Shown: positions 21,615 to 32,399 of the stretch, piece by piece
How positions within the stretch are numbered: the first letter of the stretch is position 1
Layout of the letters: each line of letters begins with the position of its first letter
Source: Sesamum alatum
Taxonomy: Eukaryota > Streptophyta > Magnoliopsida > Lamiales > Pedaliaceae
Reading direction: 5' to 3'
Length of the DNA: 64,000 bases
Assembly (NCBI GenBank): GCA_034509735.1
Contig: JACGWO010000002.1
Span: forward strand, 42,983,702 to 43,047,701
Program-made: the position numbers and the translations under genes
The notes under the pieces: generated by a model
Told to the model about the DNA's origin: nothing
The model's database searches: none
The model's input: only the letters and a program-made list of their open reading frames with translations

Positions 21615-23564
21615 ATGGCTGTTTCTTGTTTATCTCTCTCGATAACTAACTTAACTGTCACTCCAGCCACTAAATCTCAAAAGCAATTACACACAAAAAA
21701 GCCGCTGAATTCAACCCTGAAATCTCTCTCCAAATCAGGCAAACTGGACGAAGCTCTTCACCTTTTACTAGAATCCCATCAATCCAGAACCCCTTTTGGA
21801 CAACCCAATCTAGAATCCTACACCACGCTCTTACACGCCTGCATTTCAAGAAAATCTTTGACCCATGGTAGGAGACTTTACCTTCATCTTCTCCAGTCAG
21901 AGGATGACGAACTGCTTCTCAAGAGTCCCACTTTAAGATCCAAGTTTATAACTCTTTTCTCAGCCTGTGGCCAGTTGGATGAGGCTCGTCGAGCATTTCG
22001 ACATGGAATTGAGGAGATGGATTGTGTTTCTGAGTCGGTTTATGTGGCAATGGCAATTGGGTTTTCCAAAAATGGGAATTTTAGGGAAGCTTTGCTTATT
22101 TACTGGGAAATGTTGTCCAAGGGTGTTGAGCCGGGGAATTTTGCGTTTTCAGTAGCGCTCAAGGCTTGTTCAGGTATCCCGGATACCCGAAATGGTAAAG
22201 CTGTACATGCTCAGATTGTAAAGGCACGTGAAGAACCTGATCAAGTGGTGTATAATGCTCTTTTGAGGTTTTACACCGAGTGCGGGGTTTTTGACGAAGT
22301 GTTAAAGGTGTTTGATGATATGCCTGTGCGAGATGTTGCCACTTGGAACGCATTGGTTGCTGGGTATGTCAAAAAAGATCAGGTTTTTGAGGGTTTGGAA
22401 ACATTCCGGAAAATGCAGAGGGAGAAAGTGGGGTTTAGTTGGGTTAGTTTGACAATGATTTTGGCTGTTTCAGCTCGCTTGACAGCTCTTTATACTGGTA
22501 AAGAGGTGCACGGGCAAATTGTGAAATCGGCAGAATGCCCAGATGTTCTTGTGCTGAACTCACTTTTGGATATGTATGCCAAATGTGGTTTAATGGACTA
22601 TTGTAGGAAAGTGTTTGATGGAATGTCATTCAAGGATTTGACGTCGTGGAATACTCTGATCAATGGTTATGCAATCAATGGTTGGATGACAGAAGCTATG
22701 ACAGCATTCGAGCAGATGTCTGAGGCTGGATATAAGGCAGATGAAGTGACCTTTATCTCATTGTTGTCCGGCTGTAGTCATGCTGGCATGACAAATGAGG
22801 GTCAGATCCTCTTTGATAGAATGAGGACAGAATATGGAATTGATCCTAATTTGGAGCATTATGCTTGCTTAGTGGATATGTTAGGCCGGGCTGGGAGAAT
22901 TGAGGAGGCACTAGAGGTTGTGAAGAAAATGCCTATGGAGCCAAGTGGGAGCATTTGGGGGTCATTGCTTAATTCTTGTAGGCTGCACGGTTATGTTTCA
23001 CTTGCAGAGATTATAGCAAAACAGTTGTTTAAGATCGAACCTAGCAATCCAGGAAATTATGTAATGCTGTCAAATATATATGCAAATGCAGGGATGTGGG
23101 ACAGAGTTAAATTGGTGAGAGAACTCATGGAGATAAGGGGAATCAAGAAGGAAGCTGGTAGCAGCTGGGTGCAAATTAGAGATAGAGTACACAGCTTTGT
23201 GGCCGGTGGGGGTTTTGAGTTTCGTAACTCAGACGAATATAGGAAAGTTTGGAATGAATTAACGAAAGAAATGGAGAAAAGTGGATATAGACCTGATACA
23301 GGAGTTGTTCTTCATGACATTAACGAAGAAATGAAAGTAGAGTGGGTGTGTGGTCACAGTGAAAGGCTCGCAATGGTATTTGCACTGATTCATGCTGGCT
23401 CTGGATTGCCAATCAGAATCACAAAGAATCTTCGTGTGTGCGCAGATTGTCATACTTGGATGAAGCATGCATCCAAAGCAAGCCAGAGAAAAATTATATT
23501 AAGAGACACAAATCGGTTCCACCATTTTCATGAAGGAAAATGCTCTTGCAATGACTACTGGTGA
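21615..23564 (+). CDS. PLS-class PPR protein with E and DYW domains (RNA-editing factor)
   Basis: Intronless, 649 aa from the ATG at 21615. A frame-matched ATG 42 bases upstream (21573) would add 14 residues; the 21615 start was preferred because MAVSCLSLSITNLTVTPATK resembles a Ser/Thr-rich organelle transit peptide. Alternating P, L and S repeats run to about residue 460, followed by E/E+ motifs and a complete DYW domain. The zinc-binding deaminase residues are present: HSE at 581-583, the CADC pair at 609-612, then HHFH, CSC and the C-terminal DYW. DYW proteins carry out or recruit C-to-U editing of chloroplast or mitochondrial transcripts at one or a few sites. The overall look recalls Arabidopsis At3g14330 (CREF3, a plastid psbE editing factor), but that orthology is from memory and unproven. 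A GA repeat (21547-21562) lies in the leader. Confidence 0.92.
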   Translation: MAVSCLSLSITNLTVTPATKSQKQLHTKKPLNSTLKSLSKSGKLDEALHLLLESHQSRTPFGQPNLESYTTLLHACISRKSLTHGRRLYLHLLQSEDDELLLKSPTLRSKFITLFSACGQLDEARRAFRHGIEEMDCVSESVYVAMAIGFSKNGNFREALLIYWEMLSKGVEPGNFAFSVALKACSGIPDTRNGKAVHAQIVKAREEPDQVVYNALLRFYTECGVFDEVLKVFDDMPVRDVATWNALVAGYVKKDQVFEGLETFRKMQREKVGFSWVSLTMILAVSARLTALYTGKEVHGQIVKSAECPDVLVLNSLLDMYAKCGLMDYCRKVFDGMSFKDLTSWNTLINGYAINGWMTEAMTAFEQMSEAGYKADEVTFISLLSGCSHAGMTNEGQILFDRMRTEYGIDPNLEHYACLVDMLGRAGRIEEALEVVKKMPMEPSGSIWGSLLNSCRLHGYVSLAEIIAKQLFKIEPSNPGNYVMLSNIYANAGMWDRVKLVRELMEIRGIKKEAGSSWVQIRDRVHSFVAGGGFEFRNSDEYRKVWNELTKEMEKSGYRPDTGVVLHDINEEMKVEWVCGHSERLAMVFALIHAGSGLPIRITKNLRVCADCHTWMKHASKASQRKIILRDTNRFHHFHEGKCSCNDYW

Positions 23565-24169
23565 TAGAACAAATCAAATTTGAACAACTCTTATTTATGT
23601 GATGCCACCGTAATCTAGCAATCAGATCAAATAGAGATCTCTCAGCCTGTTAATCTGTGTTCAGTGTCAAATGCCGCCTCAGTTCTCACACCATGGATGG
23701 GAATCAGTGGATCTTCTGGAGGTTGACGGTAGAAGTCAGTGAAACAGTTGCTTCAGATGGTTTCATACACTAAAGTTTTGCATCTATTGTCAGATTGCGG
23801 GTGTACAATTTGATGGGAATCCACTGTTAAGCGAGAAGCTCAAACAGCTATAAATTGGCATTGGCATCAACAAGTAAGAATATTGCATACATGAAGTTGC
23901 TAACTGGAGGATCAAAATTAGTCAAATACAGATGTTGAGTATGATCAAGATGATGCCTTGGCTTACCATTTGGTTATTCGTAAAGGTGATCTGGAAGCAA
24001 TGAGATTATGGAAAATTTGCATTAGATAACGATGTATTTGGTTCAGATACAACAACTATTATGATTCTCAACATTTTGTCTTGTCCTTTAAATACACAAT
24101 CCTGAACAAGGTGGTTGGTGGTAGAAAGTATCAAGAGACAAAAAGGAAACGGTGAGAGGACCAAAATTT
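23565..24169. other. Convergent 3' interval between DYW-PPR and GEX1
   Basis: About 0.6 kb between two convergent stop codons, presumably the two 3' untranslated regions. No further gene was recognised. Confidence 0.5.
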
Positions 24170-26394
24170 CTAACACCGCTTACGGAGGTTATATCTCTTA
24201 GTGCTTGAGCTGGTGACCGAGGAGTTCTCCCCAACTTCTTCAGGCAATAAATAATCAGGATCCTCCAACAAGCCCACATCATCTGGTAATTCTGTATCGA
24301 CCCATGAAGACCAATTTATCTCACTATCAATGTCCGTGTCCCATGACAATAGCTCTTTGTTCCTCTGCATGCTGTTCACCTTCTCCATTATCGCCAATAG
24401 CATTCTATGGTTCAGCATCTCATAATCTCTGCATTGTTTTTTTCAAAAATTTAGTCAGTCAATTTGATCTGTATAACTTAGTTTACTATCTTATAGAAGT
24501 TTTAAACTTTTACCTGTAGGTAAAAATGGCATATAGATACTGGATGGATGCTAGAAACCCGAAAAGTAACCTGACCATATGTATTATCCTTCCTTGCTCT
24601 TCAGCATCGGTCGTTATATACCACAGAATTGTTACTTCAGTTAAGAATGTTACGCACAGACCTGCAAATAGACAAGAATGTTAAGCCATTAAAAAACTCT
24701 AATAGACAGACGTTAAGCTTACAATAAGTAAACTCTTTACCTAAATACAGCCTGTGTCTCACATTGTATGCGTGCTTTATACTAGTCAGCATGTAGATGA
24801 TGAAGATTGCAACTGAGTATACAAGGAAAGCGATGATGACTCTTGATTCAAATAACATGGCGCTGTGCAAGGCAAATAGCTTGTCTATCGCAACGAACAT
24901 GCTTGCTTGCTTTGATTCAAATGCTTCCTGTTCAATGAGCGGTAAGAAACTTTGTTCATGTCCATACAAATTACTGTTATAAAAATTTGAACTTTTTGTA
25001 GGAAAATCACTAACCTGAGCTGCTAATATCAGTTTTGAGTTTTCCACTAGATGATCATGAGACTGATGAAGTTGTTTTTGCCTCTGCAGTAGTTCCTCTT
25101 GCTGTTTTTGCCCAAACTCAACCAGCTTCTGCAGAGTTACCCTATAAATTTACAACACATGATTAATAGTTCAACAAACTGCTGCATCGGTGTTCTAGAA
25201 ATCATCGGCTGATTCATACAATTTTACCTGCTCTCGTCGAGGGCCTGGGACTGAAATTTGGTGAGAAAATGGAGACCCTCAAGAGCTACAGACTGGCCAT
25301 CAAGAAGTTGTTTCTGTTTATCTAAGGATGTTCCTGCCATGTTCCCAATATCATCAGCTTTACTCTGCAGAGTTGTCATCTTAGAAAACATTGCATCCCC
25401 AACTTTGCCAATCTCCTTCTCTATTTCAACTGCTTCATTTCTCAGATTAACAATTTCTACACCCAAATTTTCATAAGAATCCTTAACTAGTGCTATTCCT
25501 TGTGCCAAATTCTCCTTCATTGTAGCTTGACCTTCACTCAACTCCACCTGAGAAGCTGCTATTCCCTTAGACTGCTCATAAACTGCTTCAGAATATCTCA
25601 ACACTGTGTTAACACGATCTTCGACCACCCTCGACGTTTCTGCAACTTGCTGAGTTCTTACATCTATCGAAGTCAAAGATTCGTGTACCTTCCCTGCATT
25701 CTGCAGTAAAACCTCCCCCTGTTCTTCGATCTTCCCTAGTTTCACTTCTGCGTATTCAGCAGAACTCTTGAGTTCATTCACCAATCTCTCTGTTTGATGC
25801 TTAAACGCATCAGTCCTAGAACAAATTCATCAAATACTAGGAATCAGAAGACTACATAAATACTTACAGGAAATATGAGGCTAAGTTTCAAGAGCAAGAC
25901 AAGTACACTTACTGCAACTGGTGACATATGGAATTTGTCTCAAGAAAGTACTCAAGATAAATCTTGTGAGCATCTCTGTCAAGATTCTTCAAACATTTCT
26001 TCATGACAGATTTTGCATCACAGTAAGGCAACGGCGGTCGGCCCGTGTGCTGCTGAAAGCAGTCGCTGAGATGCCAAGCTAGTCTAGACCGTAATTCCTC
26101 ATCAGCAAGGGTTTTTGAACATCCCTCAAACACATTCAGGTAAGCAGCTTGCCAGCAAGAATTTGGGACGACCATTTTACTCTTAGCGTTCTCGATCAGC
26201 TGGACGCCCTTCCGGTCATTAAGGGCTTCCATCGAGAACTCAGACACAACATCCTTGTAAACCCCCTTGTTCCTTGGAGGAGGTTGCTTGTCTGCATTAG
26301 TCTCTTTGCCGGAAGAAAACAACCAACTCCATGACAACCCAGTTTGTGAAGACAGTATTAGAATCCAGAACAAGAACAGGAACTGATGATTCAT
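24170..26394 (-). CDS. GEX1: GAMETE EXPRESSED 1 (GEX1/KAR5-family nuclear fusion protein), six exons
   Basis: Model on the minus strand, in coding order: 26394-25913, 25815-25228, 25141-25015, 24927-24741, 24661-24514, 24428-24170. All introns are GT-AG, the frame is kept throughout, and the product is 596 aa, close to Arabidopsis GEX1. Order of features: signal peptide (residues ~1-21); a cysteine-containing luminal domain to ~160 (motifs NSCWQAAYLNVFEGCSK and LSDCFQQHTGRPPLPYCDAK); a long coiled-coil region ~161-400; three membrane helices at ~428-448, ~461-477 and ~490-509; an acidic tail ending in basic KRYNLRKRC. The KAR5/Brambleberry/GEX1 family acts at the nuclear envelope in nuclear fusion, and plant GEX1 is needed for gamete nuclear fusion and gametophyte or early embryo development. 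No disabling change was seen. Regulation is not evident from sequence. Confidence 0.93.
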
Positions 26395-27706
26395 CGTACC
26401 TGTTGTAATTCCCGAAAAATACGATGAATTCTATAACATCAATATGAAATTAATCATAAGCGAATTCAAGTTTTGAACCTGAGTTGGACTCTCAAAGGTC
26501 GGTTTGCATGGCAGTAATCAAATTTCAGATATCAAGAATTACAAGGCAGATGTTCTAATATTTCCTAAAAAGCGGATTTACTTCCTTTTCCAGCCCTCCT
26601 TTCCAAATTATCTATTCTTTTCTTTTCTTTTTCTTTTCTTTCTACTATAAAAGTATGGATGGGTTGAAAGGTTTCTTTTATTTTGTGATTCGACATAAAT
26701 ATGCTTCTAATTATGTTAATTTTAGTGATATTTATGTAAATTAATATTATTATTCTGGGAGAAATGAGAGATATGCGTGAAATGTGTATTATGAAGCCGA
26801 CTCATTGAATGAAAATGTCTAATAAAAAAAGATGCGACTTTTCATCTAAATGGACGTGTAGTTTCACACAAAGGATATACCATTTCACTCAAATGGACGC
26901 ATCGTTTCACTCAATGGACACATCATTTCAATCAAAGAACACGCATGTTTGGTTGATTGACATGGTCATATGATAATTGGACGTCATCAACCATCATCCA
27001 TGTATCACGAGCTTGTAATGTGTTGCATATCGTAACCAATCATTTGTCACGATTTAATCCTATAAACATAAATTTATTCTTTAATTTATCATTTACCATT
27101 TTCAGACATATTGTTATCTAACTTAATTTTGATAATATCTTGAATTCATAAATATATTTAATTGAAAACATTGAATTTAGATAATCTTGTAACATAGTTA
27201 TTAAAAATGTCCATTGAATTGTTTAAATTCGATTCTAAAATTACTAAATTCATGTATGTAATTAATTTTCTAAGTGCATTTCCCATTACATCTAATCTAT
27301 ATCTAAATATTTTATCTATATTGTCTATATTTTATATATAAACTCATTTATATGTACGATTGTAAAAGCATGAACATCACATATTTAAATTCCTTAACTT
27401 TTTCTCTGAAAGAAAAAATATACGTATACAAGAAGTCATAAAAATATTAAATTGGAATACCAATATAGATCTTATTTTATACATATTTTATTTTATAGGT
27501 AAAAAAATATAAAACAACAAAGGCTAAAAGTATGCAATTGAGTTCGTGTGGGATTAATAACTATTCTATTTCTCTGGTTTTTTAATCATTTTAAGTGAAA
27601 TAAATAAGTTGATAATTAAAAGCTATGATCTAATAATTTTAACTAAAAACAATCTAACTAAAAGAGCACTACAAACGATAATTATAATTCTTAAAAGTAT
27701 AATTTA
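26395..27706 (-). promoter_or_regulatory. GEX1 upstream region
   Basis: Contains the presumed GEX1 promoter and leader. A pyrimidine-rich TTCTTTTC tract at about 26612-26642 and TATAAAAG near 26648 are visible, but TATAAAAG reads on the plus strand and is not in position for GEX1. Beyond 27100 the DNA is AT-rich without a gene. The degenerate repeat at 26835-26945 is listed separately. Confidence 0.35.
26835..26945. repeat. Degenerate short tandem repeat upstream of GEX1
   Basis: About four to five imperfect copies of a ~20-base unit built on ATTTCACTCAAATGGACGC, with variants such as GTTTCACTCAATGGACACA and ATTTCAATCAAAGAACACG. Located about 440-550 bp upstream of the GEX1 start. Function unknown. 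Confidence 0.6.
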
Positions 27707-28504
27707 GGGTTAATTACACTGACCTCCCCTATTACTATGAAAATATACAAATTCCCCTTTCTTACTATGAAAATTATATAAACTTTCCTTCCAAATATAA
27801 CAACCTTACAAATTGCCCCTTCCGTTAGTCAACTTAACGGATTTTACTGATGTCATAAAAAGATGGTCTAAACTTCCTATAATATGCTCAACCTGAAGAA
27901 TTCTATTTTCAATGACTAAAATACCCCTGAGGGATAATTGTTATTTTTAAAGTTAATAAGGGTGTGCACTCGTAACTTTTAGTATATTATTTTATAATAT
28001 TTTTTTAATCACATATTGTGTGTGTAGGTTATAACATTAATTTATATTCCTAATAATCATCAAAACTTGCAAGTTTTGTTGAAATTATATTATTTTATAG
28101 CAAGTATTGAAATAAAGCTTATATTATTCAAATGTTAACAACATTGAGGCAAATTTCAATAGTATAGTCAATTTTACTATGTCAAATAAAAATTTAAATA
28201 AGTAAATTTTAGTGTATTTTAATTCTATCAAATTCTATATGTTACAATTCCTATAAAAATGAAGACATAAGTATATTTTTAAATTATTTCAACAAAAAAA
28301 AAACTTTTTCCCTTCCTTTTATTTCAAATAAATAAAATAAAAAACTACTTCTATTATTAATTTTATTGAATTATTTTTAGTTTTATAAATGAGGGCAAAA
28401 TGGTCGTTTTAAGCACCTATTATTAAATTTGACTAACACTTGTTAGTCAGAGGGGGGAATTTGTATATTTCCGTAGTAGTAGGGGAGGTCAGTGTAATTA
28501 ACCC
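27707..28504. mobile_element. MULE-type element, family B copy 2, perfect 9-bp TSD
   Basis: The left end begins GGGTTAATTACACTGACCTC and the right end ends with its inverse (GAGGTCAGTGTAATTAACCC). TATAATTTA flanks both sides exactly (27698-27706 and 28505-28513). Non-coding, 798 bp. The 20-base ends are a perfect inverse match, making this the cleanest copy of the family. Confidence 0.8.
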
Positions 28505-28591
28505 TATAATTTATGAATACAACAATAATTATGTTGAATATACTTTCATACTAAATTAATAACTTAGATGTTATTCCCGTGATAAATTATT

Positions 28592-29011
28592 GGGTGAATT
28601 ACAATGACATCGTCTAAAAATTGGCATAATTACAAATACCACATCTTTGTTTTTAAAATTATAAATACCCCATGAGGTTTGTAACCATCTAACAAATAAC
28701 CTATTTTCATCCATTTTTATGGATGAACTGACCAAAATGCCCTTATGTAAATTGATTATTTTTTAAAAAAATTTAAATTTTTTGAACAAAAATGCATAGC
28801 GAGAGGTTTTTTACATTTTTTACATAGAGGAGCAATAATATAATTTGCCTCGACTATTTGTTCTATAATTAAAAAAAATCAAGGGCAAAATGGATCGTTT
28901 CAGGCCGTTGGTTAAAAATTACAAACATCAGGGGGTATTTGTAATTTTTTAAACAACGATGGAGTATTTGTAATTACGCCAAACCTCAGGAGAGGTCATT
29001 GTAATTCACCC
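28592..29011. mobile_element. 420-bp MULE-type MITE, perfect 9-bp TSD
   Basis: Ends GGGTGAATTACAATGACATC and, reversed, GGGTGAATTACAATGACCTC. Flanked by identical TAAATTATT at 28583-28591 and 29012-29020. Non-coding. A decayed relative lies at about 47720-48095. It sits only 87 bp from the family B element. Confidence 0.8.
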
Positions 29012-29612
29012 TAAATTATTAATATATAATAAAAAACAGATTTATAAATTCAAGTTTTGAATAATTTATAAATTATATTTCATACACATCTATAGAGGTT
29101 GTTTATATACTATACTGTATTTATAGTACTTAATTCTTCAAATTAAAATTTTAAACATTGTAGTTATAAAACACAATAAGCTGTTGCACAAATTAAATGA
29201 TTGAAGCTTCAAAATGGAAAAAATAAAAACTATTAACATTCACTAAGAAAATAGTCTATAAAAAATTCTCAAAGAGTGATTACTCAATATGGGTGTATAC
29301 ACTTAACATTCAAAAAAAATAAAAAATAAAAAAATCGGATAAAAGAATAAATCTTTGAGCAAAAAATGGACTAAAGTTACAAATTTATTTTACTTTTGTG
29401 TTAAAGAAAATTGAAAGACATAACAAACTGTACAATTTAATGGAGGAACAAACAATTGGTTTATGATTCTCAGTTTCTCACTGGTTTTATTATTTTAATA
29501 ATTCTAATATACAATCTTTTTTGTGTTACATATATTGTTGAAAATAAAAATGAGATTGAGAAGAATGAAAAGAATAAAAATTATTTCAAACTCTATTTAA
29601 AGATATATTTTT
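29012..29612. other. AT-rich intergenic DNA
   Basis: No supported gene. A 75-residue Ile/Phe/Tyr-rich frame begins at 29456 but is typical of AT-rich noncoding sequence and has no ORF context. Confidence 0.4.
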
Positions 29613-30407
29613 GGGTAAATTACAAAAATATCGACATTTTCCATATTTATACTTTATACTTTTTTTTTATTTTTTTTATTTAGTGTCAACTTACCATCTC
29701 AACTTTGTAAAATTTTTATTTTGTCATATATGATCATTTTCTGTGCGATTTTTCTACCAAAAAAAATCACATATAATATTATTTACAGGCAATTTGGCAA
29801 AAAATGCATTCTATATCTTACTAAAGTTTTTATTAGATATGATGTACGTAAGTTAATATTGTATGATTATTCTTCTAAAGAAGAATTGTTTTCATAGTCA
29901 AATTCAATTCAAAATAAGATTGTTTGAGCAATGAATTATTGGGTGCATGATAAAATAAAATAAAATGTATTTTAATATTTTAAATAAAATTTTATAAAAA
30001 GGGTATTCATATTTTTCTACATGAGATATATTTGGGTATGCAAATATGGTGGACATTTTCAAATTAATTGTATAATTTAAACTTTAAAAATATTCAAAGT
30101 TAGTCTAATACTTATTGCATCATTATTATTATGTTGATTTATGGGACAAAATTGAAAAACTTCTTTTGGTATGCCAATCCTTAATCTCATTTATGGGACA
30201 AAATTACTCCGCCCTCGTGCCACTCACGTGAAGCGCCTAATTTAACGTCCACGTGCAGCGCACGTGGCTTTGCCGTTAGACTTCTAACGAAAGTACCAAA
30301 ACTACAAATATTTCATTACTATAGTATCTTTTAAGTTATTTTTTTAAATTGTGGTACCAATATTACAAGAGACTCTAAATTGTAGTACTAAAATTGTAAT
30401 TTTCTCC
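29613..30407. mobile_element. Possible MULE-type element with GC-rich patch
   Basis: The left end GGGTAAATTACAAAAATATC and reversed right end GGAGAAAATTACAATTTTAG are related. The 9-bp flanks TATATTTTT and AGTATTTTC match at 6 of 9. A short GC-rich patch at 30210-30265 contains two CACGTG motifs. Weak support. Confidence 0.35.
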
Positions 30408-31056
30408 AGTATTTTCATCAAAATTTTCTTTGAAATCTTCTACTCATCTACACAATTATTACGCGCAAATTCATTCATCTGATATATTCTAACAATCCAA
30501 ATTCCCACACAATGAAAGAAAACACTGCAAAAACTTGTCCGAAAATGCATGAATTACATGAAACAATCCGAAAACGCATGAAATTTCATTAATAGCTAAA
30601 TTAGACAGGAAAAAAGAGTAGAAGAATTGATACTCACATAATTCAGGGATTGCAGAGAAAGTGAGGTCAGAATGATGTGCTGAAAAAGAAGAAAGAATCA
30701 GAAAAGGAAGGTATTATTACAAAATTGAAAGAACAATAACTTAAAAGGAAATTCTTTGGTGAGAATGAGAAATTGGGAGAGACTCACTCAATTATCCTCA
30801 TCAGTTCCTCACCCTCGAAACGTTGTTGTGTTTCAGACAAGTTTCCATTTAAGGAAGCGTCCTCTCCAAGAGTCGTTGGTCGTTATGTTGAAGATCATCG
30901 TATGCGCCAAATCTGGCCCATTCTTCATCATGGGTTCTTCGCCCCATTTTATCTTTCTTAAAGTTCATAGTATTGGCTTTCTTTTCGTCAAGATTAGTCT
31001 TTTTTGAATGTCTTGGGAGGGCGAGACGTAGAAAATAGAAAGAAATATGTTGAAAT
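30408..31056. other. Intergenic segment before the copia insertion
   Basis: Of more balanced composition than the neighbouring repeats around 30740-31020. An 83-residue plus-strand frame (30756-31007) overlaps a second one of 62 residues, and neither shows a domain. It may be a leftover of an older gene or transcript interrupted by the retrotransposon; this is unproven. Confidence 0.3.
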
Positions 31057-31713
31057 TGTTGGAAATAATAATCAAGGCGATGTTTCGAAAATTATGAATC
31101 ACGATTAAAATCAAAATTTACAGTTTCGTAAAAATTAGTTTGCATATAAACTATTTAGGAACATAGATACAAGACACGGCTAGATTTGCGATTTACAAAA
31201 ATGGAAATGTAAAGTTATATGGATAAGAGTTGTACCGTAACAACTCTTGTTCAATCAAATCCATAATATAATCTGCTTGCCATGGAGTCAGTTTCAAGTG
31301 AACTAGGTACGACGTTACTTCTTCCAAAATAAAACGGTACAGAATTCTAACAGTAGACTATGTCAGAATTCTCCTCGATCAATACTCAGTCACCACGCGT
31401 GTAGGGTTTCCACAAGTTCACTCCAATCTCCAATAACACTTTAAACACTAATTGAGGTTTGGACTTAATATATATAAAGAGATTCTTTTTGTAAAGAACT
31501 TCCGATGTGGTACAAGTTAGAGTTATTTTAACTCTTACAACCCCATCTCAATATATAATTTCCAAAGCTCATATCAATCCCTCATTTTTTTCAATGTGGA
31601 TACACACTATGTCTCATTTATAATCTAATTTATAGATTAACCTTGTGATTTGCATCCTACTTATTAGATTAAAATATCGTTTGAATTAACATATTAAAAT
31701 GCCAATTACAACA
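31057..31713 (-). repeat. 3' LTR of copia element (internally deleted)
   Basis: 657 bp with intact TG...CA ends. Relative to the other LTR it lacks about 330 bp between AGTCACC and ACGCGTGTAGGG, including the segment that carries the TATA box in the partner copy. Confidence 0.8.
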
Positions 31714-32399
31714 ATCCCCCAACAGATTTTGGATTTACTCAAGTTATTGTAACTCGTTGTCAATAACGGTACCTTCCGATTTGCACACTATTTTCTAAGT
31801 CATCCGACTTCGGCTGCCATCGAGACAAATGGAACTAAGCTTTGAATTTGTATCCATAGATGTGAGAATGTTAGGCAATAACAACAAGCTACTGGTTGTG
31901 TATTGATCTTTAGGTTGACACTATAGGTCATGTGTTACGATCCCGTTTCATGATGATTTCAGGAAAAAAAAACCTCATTCTTTAGTTGCGGTCAAACAAC
32001 TACATTCATTAAGTTACATTCATTAAGTTCGGCATCTTCAGGGGTGTGCTATTTGCATCTTGCTTAAAAGACCCATTTCGGACTTGTACTCTTACTTAAC
32101 TAGCAGTTTACAACACCTTCCAGAATTGCAGGATATAGATTCAGTATACAAAATATCAGTCTAGATTTAGGTGCTGAGGTATACCCTACGACTTGTTAAT
32201 ACCACATTGAACCTCATTCATGGGATCTCCATTTGAAGATTGGGTTGCTATTGTAGTTATATCACTATTGGATTTTCAATCCCATCCTCAATCTGGATTT
32301 TTGTACTAAAGTTAGATCTAGTCATTTCTTCAAGGATCGACCATATTGTCCTTTGCGCCCACAAAGTCAATGCTGATAATGTATGTCCGGTGATGTTGT

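Noticed and set aside
29456..29683. 75-residue hydrophobic frame
   Set aside because: AT-rich low complexity (Ile, Phe, Tyr, Lys, Asn), no start context or conservation evidence.
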